A stretch of 64,000 bases of DNA from Spirosoma validum (GTDB lineage: Bacteria > Bacteroidota > Bacteroidia > Cytophagales > Spirosomataceae). The DNA lies in the NCBI RefSeq assembly GCF_014699035.1, contig NZ_JACXAA010000020.1, positions 1 through 64,000 of the forward strand, read 5' to 3'. The notes under the pieces are model-generated. The model saw only the letters and a program-made list of their open reading frames with translations, did not search any database and was not told the origin of the DNA. The first letter of the stretch is position 1, and each line of letters starts with the position of its first letter. Positions 40,819 through 47,974 of this stretch are shown piece after piece. Both the position numbers and the translations under genes were made by a program.

Positions 40819-41958
40819 TCAATTTTCCCAGAAATCCGGTTTCTTATTCACTCCGCCCCGTAATCGACAATCTATGCAGGCGAAAGGAGCTGTAATGTAT
40901 TGTAGGGAGCCTGGTGGTGGTGGGTAGTACGTTGTAACCACCCCTGTCGGAGACTCCTGTAATTCTCTCAACGTCAGCGTATCCGTGACACAGCTCTCAT
41001 AACCGGTAAGAGTTCGCCAACTGGGCAGCTGCGATTTGCGAATGTAAATTCGTTTGGTAACAACGCTTCCAACCCGAAAAAACCCCAATACCAGATCAGT
41101 CGGATTCGTAGCGGAGCGGATGTTGCCGGTAATCTGCGAAGGCTGCGGGTCAAAAATCGAGCCGATGTTCTGGGTTATTTTGGCCAATTGATCATAATAG
41201 TCATATCCTGCCTGACTAAGCGCATACTGGCGGACAAGAATGCTGTATTTACTCTGAAACTTGATTGACGATCCTGCGATGGTGTTCAGCGGAAACTGAC
41301 TCACAACGTCCCGGCTAAGGCGGGTGGTTGAGGTAGTTATAATATTTTTCGATGTTGAGCTACCCCAGCAGTTATAAATGTTTTCGTTTCGCAGATCAAC
41401 TCCCTTTGTTTTATCATTGTACACGTACGATGAATTATATCCGGCGGTGTATTCCCAGGTTTCGTCGAACTCCCACCGGTAATAATGCGTGTTGTTTTGT
41501 GGATCGTGCGTATTGACGTTGATCTGTACACCGTCATCTTCAGCACGCCAACTAAGGCTGTCAATGGGTGGCGTTGTAACGACCGGTACGTAGTCAGAAT
41601 AATAGTCGAGTCCTTTGGCTGTTTTGATATGCAGCCGGTACGTTTCACCCGATAAGGGCGTTACCCCCGACATCGAGTAAACACCAGCGCTTCCTTCCGC
41701 CAGCGCGTAACTGGCGTTATGTGCGCTTTCAATCGTCACTCTCGCTTTAGTTTCGGCCGTTGGGGTCTTAGGATCGGCCAGGTTCTGCGATCGGGATAGT
41801 TGGATGGTTGTTGTCGTTCCTGGCGCGCTGTTGAAAAATCCATTGACGACTAAATAGCTATCTGGAGCCGTGATTTCGGGCGGCCGATATGGGTCAACGC
41901 AGCCCCCAACAAGTAGAATCAGGAACCAACCGACTAGTTTTACAGGACTGTTTTTCAT
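40819..41958 (-). CDS. DUF4249 outer-membrane lipoprotein
   Basis: 379 residues. The leader ends LLVGGCVDPY, a lipobox with Cys20. The domain starts PDSYLVVNGFFNSAPGTTTTIQLSRSQNL and contains the typical ARVTIE, YRLHIKTAKGLDYYSDYVPVVTTPPIDSL and HYYRWEFDETWEY. DUF4249 proteins are nearly always encoded next to a TonB-dependent receptor in Bacteroidota and are thought to sit with it at the outer membrane, by analogy to SusD, although their fold differs. It begins 3 bp after the receptor gene. Confidence 0.9.
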   Translation of the reverse strand: MKNSPVKLVGWFLILLVGGCVDPYRPPEITAPDSYLVVNGFFNSAPGTTTTIQLSRSQNLADPKTPTAETKARVTIESAHNASYALAEGSAGVYSMSGVTPLSGETYRLHIKTAKGLDYYSDYVPVVTTPPIDSLSWRAEDDGVQINVNTHDPQNNTHYYRWEFDETWEYTAGYNSSYVYNDKTKGVDLRNENIYNCWGSSTSKNIITTSTTRLSRDVVSQFPLNTIAGSSIKFQSKYSILVRQYALSQAGYDYYDQLAKITQNIGSIFDPQPSQITGNIRSATNPTDLVLGFFRVGSVVTKRIYIRKSQLPSWRTLTGYESCVTDTLTLRELQESPTGVVTTYYPPPPGSLQYITAPFACIDCRLRGGVNKKPDFWEN

Positions 41959-41961
41959 CGC

Positions 41962-44733
41962 TCAAAATCTGAAATTATACGTAATGGACGGTATAGGCTG
42001 CCCAAAGATGGACAACTGATAACCATTGATACCCCCATTCTCCGATTTAAAGTAAACTGAATACGCATTGTGCCGACCCGTCAGATTGTAAACCGCAATC
42101 GTCCACGAGCTATGCGCCAGCTTTTTCACTTTATGATTCCCTTCAATATTCATCGCAAAATCAAGGCGGTAATAGTCCGGAATTCGATACTGGTTCCGTT
42201 CAGAATACAACAAGCGTAAGGCATTATCGACCGTGTACTTCGCAATTGGCAACGTAATAGGCCGCCCCGTACTATACGTAAAATTCAACGACAGGCTAAA
42301 CCGGCGGTTAATTTTGTAGTTACCGATCATCGTTACGTCGTGCGGTTTATCGTAGCTGCTGGGATAATACTCACCCTTATTGATTACGTCGGAGCCAGTC
42401 TGTCCATTCGTTCGGAGCAGGGTTCGGGCGTAGGTGTAGCTCAACCAGCCGTTCAACTTGCCGGTCATCTTTTTCACCAGAAATTCAATACCATACGCCA
42501 TCCCCTGTGCGCTCACTACGTCGGTTTCAATGTGGTGATTCAGGATCAGCGAAGCCCCGTTCCGGTAGTCCAGCAAATTGTTCATGGTTTTATAATACGC
42601 TTCGACCGACATTTCAACCGTGTTGGTTCGGTTATTTTTATAGAATCCGAGAGCGTATTGATCACCGATTTGCGGACCAATGTTCGGGTCGCTTAGTTTC
42701 CAGATGTCGGTCGGTGAAATGACGGTTGTGTTCGACAGCATCTGAATGTACTGCCGCGTCCGGTTAAAACTCGCTTTTACGGAAGCTGACGACGAAAGCG
42801 CATACCGAAGTGACAGGCGATATTCCGGTCCATGATACGTATTGATGAATTTGTTACGTCCGTAAGCGATCGTATCAGTGATGGTTGCTACGGTTTTGGG
42901 CTGGCCCGGTACGTACTGAAACACCGAATGTGGACCCAGATAACTGTAGATCGAATAACGTAGACCGCCACTGATCGACAAGCGTTGATTTATATCGAAC
43001 CGATCGCCAATATAAACGGCATTTTCCAGGCCCTGCTCGGCCGCCACTACGTCGGGAGAAATCAGCGATTCACCACCATTGGGCTGAAAATTTCCCGGAA
43101 AAAGCTTGTAGTGAGTGGCACTAACGCCAAAATCGACCGCATGCTGATTGGTGGGATAGTAATTGAAATCGGCCTTTACCTGCGTCTGATGAATACCGAA
43201 GTCCAGCTTGTAGGCATTGACAGGGTTCTTCTCGCTCGAAACCGAATAGTTATAGCCGCTATAGCTACCCGTATACACGCTATATAGTTTATTCGAGAAA
43301 ATATGCTTCCACTTTAACGTAGCCACCTGATTCTGATACCGATAGGCTGTGTCGCTACCCAGCTTGAAGCGGTCGCGGCTCAGATAACCAGTTAAATAGA
43401 CCGTGTTTCTTTCGTTAAAATCATGGGTTACGTGCAGGTTCAGGTCATAGAACTGCGCCTGACTTTTCTTAAAATTGGCATCCTGGAGTTGCCCCAGCAG
43501 CCAGTCAGAGTACGTTGAGCGGACACCAACAATAAACGACGTTTTGTCTTTAATGAGAGGTCCCTCAAAGGTGAGTCGACCCGTAAGCAAGCCAATACCA
43601 CCGGAGCCAATAAACTTCTTTTTATTCCCATCGCGCGTTTGCACGTCCAGCACCGACGATAAGCGTCCACCAAAACGCGACGGGATGGCACTTTTATACA
43701 GCTCGGCACTTTTGATCAGATCGGGATTAAAGGCCGAGAAGAACCCGAACAGGTGGGATGAGTTGTAAATCGTTGCGTCGTTATACAAAATCAGGTTCTG
43801 ATCGGTAGCGCCCCCGCGTACGTTCAGTCCGGTCGAACTCTCCCCAACCGTTTTAACCCCCGGCAGGGTTTGAATAACCCGTAGTAGATCAGCCTCGCCC
43901 AGCGCCGTGGGAACCTGTCTGATGCTTTTGATATCGACTCGCTCCTGCCCCATCTGAAGCCCAGCGATGTTCACATCTTTTTCGGCCTCGATCACCACTT
44001 CTTTCAACGCAATGACATCATCTTCCATGTCGATGTCAAACTTCCCATCGCCATACAGCACAATTCGTCGCCGGGTATCTTTCATGCCGATGCTCCGAAG
44101 TTTCAAGTCGTGCCGGCCACGAGGCAACGTTATGGAATAATAGCCAAACTGGTCGGATACGGTACCCAGACGAGGATTTTCGATGTAAACAGCCGCGCCG
44201 ACAACCGGTTCTCCCGACGCTACGTTCCGAATGGAGCCGGCAATGGTTGATCGTCCCGGCCGGATGGGGTTGGTTCGTTTGCCGATTTCGTACAACTTCG
44301 CTTCGGGTTCGGGTCTCTTTTTCTGGGTTTCGGTTAGGTAAGCCGAGCCTGTCGAGTCGGTGTCAGCATCCGTACCGCCCCGTTGAAAGAAACCGATGGG
44401 TAATTCCGTACGGATCAACCGGTTAACGGTGATATAAACCCGCTGTTGACCATCGATAGAAAATCCGTATTTACTGCCTTCGAAAAGTTGCCGAAGTACC
44501 GTCTTCAATGGCTGCTTCTCCACGCGCATATCAACCGTGAGGCTATCTACATCGGCAGGATTATAAAAGAAGCGATAAGCCGTTTGGGATTCTACGCTTC
44601 GAACAAACTGCTCAAAGCGCGTATTCGTAAATTCCCCGCTAATTGGTTTATCAGGGGGCGTTTGTCCGAACCCGCTCGGTATCGAACAAACTAGTGAAAA
44701 AAGGAGAAGCGTAATCCGGTAAAGTTGAGCCAT
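41962..44733 (-). CDS. TonB-dependent receptor with STN and carboxypeptidase-like domains
   Basis: 923 residues. Order: signal peptide; STN domain (FEQFVRSVESQTAYRFFYNPADVDSLTVDMRVEKQPLKTVLRQLF); linker; carboxypeptidase-regulatory-like domain (IAGSIRNVASGEPVVGAAVYIENPRLGTVSDQFGYYSITLPRG); plug (IRQVPTALGEADLLRVIQTLPGVKTVGESSTGLNVRGGATDQNLILYNDA); and a 22-strand barrel ending ITYNFRF. Imports a substrate across the outer membrane using TonB energy. STN domains often signal to an anti-sigma factor, but none is encoded here. Ligand unknown. Flanked within 2 to 3 bp by an orphan secreted gene and the DUF4249 gene. Confidence 0.94.
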   Translation of the reverse strand: MAQLYRITLLLFSLVCSIPSGFGQTPPDKPISGEFTNTRFEQFVRSVESQTAYRFFYNPADVDSLTVDMRVEKQPLKTVLRQLFEGSKYGFSIDGQQRVYITVNRLIRTELPIGFFQRGGTDADTDSTGSAYLTETQKKRPEPEAKLYEIGKRTNPIRPGRSTIAGSIRNVASGEPVVGAAVYIENPRLGTVSDQFGYYSITLPRGRHDLKLRSIGMKDTRRRIVLYGDGKFDIDMEDDVIALKEVVIEAEKDVNIAGLQMGQERVDIKSIRQVPTALGEADLLRVIQTLPGVKTVGESSTGLNVRGGATDQNLILYNDATIYNSSHLFGFFSAFNPDLIKSAELYKSAIPSRFGGRLSSVLDVQTRDGNKKKFIGSGGIGLLTGRLTFEGPLIKDKTSFIVGVRSTYSDWLLGQLQDANFKKSQAQFYDLNLHVTHDFNERNTVYLTGYLSRDRFKLGSDTAYRYQNQVATLKWKHIFSNKLYSVYTGSYSGYNYSVSSEKNPVNAYKLDFGIHQTQVKADFNYYPTNQHAVDFGVSATHYKLFPGNFQPNGGESLISPDVVAAEQGLENAVYIGDRFDINQRLSISGGLRYSIYSYLGPHSVFQYVPGQPKTVATITDTIAYGRNKFINTYHGPEYRLSLRYALSSSASVKASFNRTRQYIQMLSNTTVISPTDIWKLSDPNIGPQIGDQYALGFYKNNRTNTVEMSVEAYYKTMNNLLDYRNGASLILNHHIETDVVSAQGMAYGIEFLVKKMTGKLNGWLSYTYARTLLRTNGQTGSDVINKGEYYPSSYDKPHDVTMIGNYKINRRFSLSLNFTYSTGRPITLPIAKYTVDNALRLLYSERNQYRIPDYYRLDFAMNIEGNHKVKKLAHSSWTIAVYNLTGRHNAYSVYFKSENGGINGYQLSIFGQPIPSITYNFRF

Positions 44734-44735
44734 AA

Positions 44736-45467
44736 TTAACGCGTTAATTCATCATACCGTTGTGTAATTCGGCTAATTGCCACTTCGCGCTTTTCATCAT
44801 TGAATTTCAGACGATTTGCACGTGCATATTTCCGTAATTCTTTTGCCTGATCTGGAAACAGGTTCAGTACTGAACGTTTTGATTTTACTTCGTAAAAAGC
44901 GCCGTCTTTTTGAATGATGTACCGATCTTTCTGTAAATAATCGCCTTTGTAGGTGCCTCCCGAAATGTCTTCGTGAATCGTTTTAAGCCGTTTAGCCAGC
45001 GCTTTTGCCTTTCCGTTATAAATGATTTCATAGAAACCCGTCCGGATACCAGCAACACTGTCGCCCACAATGCGGGCAAATCGGTGAGGTCCTAACGAAA
45101 AGGCAGAAATTTTATCGGTTTCCAATCGAAGCCGATAGCCACCACCGGGAGGCTGAACGACTAATTCATCACGCACAATGTCGTAGATCATGGCTACGTC
45201 CCGGTACTGTATGCCCTTATAGACAACCGTTCCGACCTGCAAACTATCGACTACGTAGTATGGGTGAATCTTAATACGTGGGTCGTGATTGATATATTGA
45301 TTGCCTTCGTACACGTGGGCTTGCATCTTCACCGTACGTTCATATAGTGCAGTCGCCTGGCTGCGGGCCGCGTACACAAACGAACTGTCGATCGGCTTAG
45401 CCATCTGCCCAAAGACACCGTTACTCAAGAAGAAAATAAGTACGATCGCTACGGTAGAAAAGCGCAT
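44736..45467 (-). CDS. Secreted hypothetical protein heading the TonB receptor operon
   Basis: 243 residues with a signal peptide (VAIVLIFFLSNGVFGQ). The mature protein shows a beta-rich pattern: HVYEGNQYINHDPRIKIHPYYVVDSLQVGTVVYKGIQYRDVAMIYDIVRDELVVQ and YEIIYNGKAKALAKRLKTIHEDI. It ends in a basic helical tail (LFPDQAKELRKYARANRLKFNDEKREVAI). I have seen proteins of this layout in Bacteroidota, but know no function. Its stop is 2 bp before the receptor start, so it is first in the four-gene operon. Confidence 0.75.
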   Translation of the reverse strand: MRFSTVAIVLIFFLSNGVFGQMAKPIDSSFVYAARSQATALYERTVKMQAHVYEGNQYINHDPRIKIHPYYVVDSLQVGTVVYKGIQYRDVAMIYDIVRDELVVQPPGGGYRLRLETDKISAFSLGPHRFARIVGDSVAGIRTGFYEIIYNGKAKALAKRLKTIHEDISGGTYKGDYLQKDRYIIQKDGAFYEVKSKRSVLNLFPDQAKELRKYARANRLKFNDEKREVAISRITQRYDELTR

Positions 45468-45957
45468 ACGTTTAGATCACAGAATGAAAACACTAGTATA
45501 GCAAAAAAGCAACTGGAAAATGAATAAATAAAGACTTGATCATTGAATTCATACTTTTAATTGTATGCCAGGAGTCAATTTAAGCCAGGTTTTTATCCAT
45601 CTCACAGTACGTAGAGTACGTACAATCAGAAAAGGTTGTGGCGTTCAGATCCATTTTCTCTAAAAGCAATTCGCACAGATGACTTGTGGTATTATGAGTC
45701 CGGAGCAGCATTGCAGATTACGTCAAACTTCGCTACGAGGTGGTAGTCCGATATAGTTCATTGTCATCCCCGAACAAGTATATACTGTTTGTCCATCTGG
45801 TTTCTGAGCGTCGATTAAACTTATTTTGATTGCGCCAACTTTGGCTAATCAATGAATGAGATCCTATAAGTAGGAACGTAATGCTATTTTCTTACTGTTT
45901 TCTCTCTGACTATCAGCCATTTGATATTAAGAAAAGTTTCGCACAATACTATGCTGG
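45468..45957. other. Gene-free stretch before the cassette-like island
   Basis: About 490 bp holding the upstream region of the TonB operon. A short repeated dyad GTACGT-AGA-GTACGTAC lies near 45607. No exact -7 element on the minus strand and no RNA gene recognised. Open frames here have no protein-like character. Confidence 0.4.
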
Positions 45958-46080
45958 GTGCAGCCAAACAGTGAACAACACAATGACTAGGTTGTGTGAG
46001 ACAGGCTGCACGTCCCGACAGACAGGCTTCTTTACTTGCTTGGCAGCTTCGGTTGACACTAGAAACGCCCCGAGTAGACA
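45958..46080 (+). repeat. Cassette spacer 1 (hairpin plus shared module)
   Basis: Begins with an 8-bp stem GTGCAGCC/GGCTGCAC (45958-45965, 46004-46011) with an inner ACACAA/TTGTGT pair. It continues with GCACGTCC (46008), GCTTCGGTTGACA (46046) and CGCCCCG (46066). The last three words recur at 47120, 47158 and 47178 with identical spacing of 38 and 20 bp. Confidence 0.65.
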
Positions 46081-46156
46081 ATTGGACAAACCGAATTTAT
46101 TCCGTTGTTTAGCTATACGCTTTGATGTGAAAAGCATCGTACTCTTAATTATTCAC

Positions 46157-46573
46157 ATGACAGAACTTTCTTTTGATTATTGGAATAAACTAGCTGGACA
46201 ATTCATTGTAATAAGCTCTTTACTTGGTGGTTTCTCTCTGTCGGTGATCATCCCGCTCATTGAAGCCAAGTCAGACAGTAAGATCATGAATTACGTATTC
46301 CGCAGTGTGGTCATTGCAACAGCCTCTTTTCTAATATCAATTTTTGCAATGACCAAAATCCTTATGGTCACCAGTCAAGGATTCCCCTTTAAAGTATCTA
46401 GTAGTGCTTTAAGCTTCCCAAGAATTGTTGGATTTGCCTCTTTTATAGTCGGATTATTGGCAATAATAGCCGTACTGTCACTTTCTGGCTGGCTTAGATC
46501 CCATTCAATGAAAAGGTTCACCATCATTGTAGGACTGTTAACTTTACTTCTAATTTTTGCTATGATAGTTTAG
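46157..46573 (+). CDS. Small membrane protein, first cassette-like gene
   Basis: 138 residues from ATG 46157 (MTELSFDYWNKLAGQFIVISSLLGGFSL). Frames open from 45881 cross spacer 1 and are not credible upstream. Four hydrophobic helices are visible: IVISSLLGGFSLSVIIPLI, VVIATASFLISIFAM, IVGFASFIVGLLAIIAVLSL and FTIIVGLLTLLLIFAMIV. No enzyme motif. No family recognised. AT-rich compared with neighbours. It lies between two structured spacers, in the same orientation as the next two genes, as in a gene-cassette array. Confidence 0.7.
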   Translation: MTELSFDYWNKLAGQFIVISSLLGGFSLSVIIPLIEAKSDSKIMNYVFRSVVIATASFLISIFAMTKILMVTSQGFPFKVSSSALSFPRIVGFASFIVGLLAIIAVLSLSGWLRSHSMKRFTIIVGLLTLLLIFAMIV

Positions 46574-46599
46574 AATGTCAGCAATTATCCATTGAACGT

Positions 46600-46790
46600 T
46601 GCTGAAAATCTGGACCCTTTAGTGTGTTTAGCTCCGCGCGGGTTGGTTGTCGGGCGACAGCTTGCACGTCCAGAGGGAAAGCCGCCAACCCAACCAGACA
46701 AGGATGTAAAGGTCGAGGTAACGTAATGAAATGAGCTAATTCGCATACCATCAGCCCTTGTTGGCGTTGGGTGTACCATGTACCCAGAGT
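46600..46790 (+). repeat. Cassette spacer 2 with attC-like architecture
   Basis: About 190 GC-rich bp. It includes GCACGTCC (46664-46671) and then a candidate recombination site at 46688-46772: ACCCAAC (fits RYYYAAC), 3-nt spacer, ACAAGG, 52-nt centre, CCTTGT, 4-nt spacer, GTTGGGT (fits GTTRRRY). The paired boxes with one extra base on one side are typical of integron attC sites. Confidence 0.6.
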
Positions 46791-46820
46791 GTCAAAATTT
46801 TTTTTAACGTAAATAGTAGT

Positions 46821-47084
46821 ATGCTTTCAAGTAAAGACTACTCGACAATGACACTGGAAGAATTAGTGTCAGAAGAGAAAAAGATGAAATCAAAAACAAC
46901 TACAGTCCCAACTGCTTTGTGCGTAGGCTTTTTAGTTGGCGTTGCTATTTGGTCGGCTACACATAAAGGAGGTTTTTTCCTTACTGGTGGTTTGCTAATT
47001 TTTGCTGCTGTGATTAGTTCCAGATATTCAAAAAACCTGAAGAGCATCCAGTCGGAAATAAGCCGCAGGGATACTGTTCGTTAA
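46821..47084 (+). CDS. Small two-helix membrane protein, second cassette-like gene
   Basis: 87 residues from ATG 46821 (MLSSKDYSTMTLEELVSEEKKMKSKTTTVPTA). A charged N-terminal helix is followed by two hydrophobic segments (LCVGFLVGVAIWSATHKGG and FFLTGGLLIFAAVISSRYSK) and a basic tail KNLKSIQSEISRRD. The layout reminds me of small proteins in Bacteroidota gene-cassette-like arrays, but I cannot name a family or function. AT-rich, flanked by spacers 2 and 3. Confidence 0.7.
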   Translation: MLSSKDYSTMTLEELVSEEKKMKSKTTTVPTALCVGFLVGVAIWSATHKGGFFLTGGLLIFAAVISSRYSKNLKSIQSEISRRDTVR

Positions 47085-47097
47085 TTGGCGTCGAAGT

Positions 47098-47200
47098 GCC
47101 ACGGTTCATCGGATAGGCAGTACGTCCAGCAACAGGACGGTTTCGGCTCATTCGGTGGCTTCGGTTGACAGGCCAACCGCCCCGTAGGTCGGGTGTAGTT
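47098..47200 (+). repeat. Cassette spacer 3
   Basis: Contains GTACGTCC (47120), GGCTTCGGTTGACA (47157-47170) and CGCCCCG (47178), spaced exactly as in spacer 1. Also short stems GTCC/GGAC around 47123-47138 and CGGTT/AACCG around 47162-47179. Confidence 0.65.
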
Positions 47201-47231
47201 TTGTGTATTGGGTAAGTGGATTTAATCATAA

Positions 47232-47840
47232 ATGAAAATGGCAACTGACGATCTGTTAAAGCAGGTAGATTTCATCAAGGAAATTGACAAACTCAAGTAC
47301 ATACAGCGTAAAACCAAGCTATTTAACAGCAACAGGCATGAAAATGATGCAGAACATAGCTGGCATTTAGCTATGATGACAATCGTTTTAGCAGAGCATT
47401 CCGATGTTCCAATTGATGTCCTGAAAGTCCTTAAAATGGTCTTGATTCATGATCTTGTGGAGATTGATGCAGGAGATACCTTTATCTATGACACGCAAAA
47501 AAATCATACCAATACCAATGAGGAATTAGTGGCGGCAAAGCGAATATTTGGCTTGCTACCACAAAAGCAGGCTGATGAGTTCATTGCTATTTGGGAAGAA
47601 TTTGAAGGAGGCCTAACGGCTGAAGCAAAATTTGCACGAGCCATGGACAGATTTGAACCGCTGTTACAAAATACGTCAAATGATGGTGGAACCTGGGCGG
47701 AGTTTGATGTAAGCTACCAAAAGGTATATGACAAGAAAAAGGCTATCAAAAATGGGTCAACCATACTTTGGAATTACGCGGAGAGCTTGATCAATCAAAG
47801 TGTTGATAATGGCATACTAAAAAAGGAAAAGTTAGACTAA
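47232..47840 (+). CDS. HD-domain phosphohydrolase, third cassette-like gene
   Basis: 202 residues. HD fold of the YfbR/5'-deoxynucleotidase-like group: a first His in RHENDAEHSWHLAMM, the HD pair in MVLIHDLVEIDAGDTF, a helical middle, and a final Asp in FARAMDRFEPLLQN. Relatives dephosphorylate nucleoside monophosphates or act on other small phosphates; bacterial homologues are often annotated only as HD family hydrolases. A second Met (third codon) is an alternative start. More AT-rich than surrounding housekeeping genes and bounded by spacers 3 and 4, consistent with being a mobile cassette. Confidence 0.82.
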   Translation: MKMATDDLLKQVDFIKEIDKLKYIQRKTKLFNSNRHENDAEHSWHLAMMTIVLAEHSDVPIDVLKVLKMVLIHDLVEIDAGDTFIYDTQKNHTNTNEELVAAKRIFGLLPQKQADEFIAIWEEFEGGLTAEAKFARAMDRFEPLLQNTSNDGGTWAEFDVSYQKVYDKKKAIKNGSTILWNYAESLINQSVDNGILKKEKLD

Positions 47841-47901
47841 TTCGCTTTAGGTGAGCATGCTTTTGGCACCCGGAGTAACATACACACAGGGCGCTGATTA
47901 C

Positions 47902-47950
47902 CTAAGTTAGTGGCCCATTCGGTCGACAGCCAAAGGTTCCACTAACTTAG
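47902..47950. repeat. Cassette spacer 4: 12-bp perfect stem-loop
   Basis: Arms CTAAGTTAGTGG (47902-47913) and CCACTAACTTAG (47939-47950), loop 25 nt containing TTCGGTCGACA, which matches TTCGGTTGACA of spacers 1 and 3. It lies between the HD gene and the convergent PQQ dehydrogenase, so it may also terminate both. Confidence 0.65.
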
Positions 47951-47974
47951 ATGGCAACAGCTTATTAATCCAGA

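Noticed and set aside
45881-46156. N-terminal extension of the first cassette membrane protein
   Set aside because: It crosses the spacer-1 hairpin and has no signal or family character; the hydrophobic protein starts cleanly at ATG 46157.
46600-46790. tRNA or structured RNA gene in spacer 2
   Set aside because: The pairing does not give a cloverleaf and no T-loop GTTCGA-type motif is present; attC-like boxes fit better.
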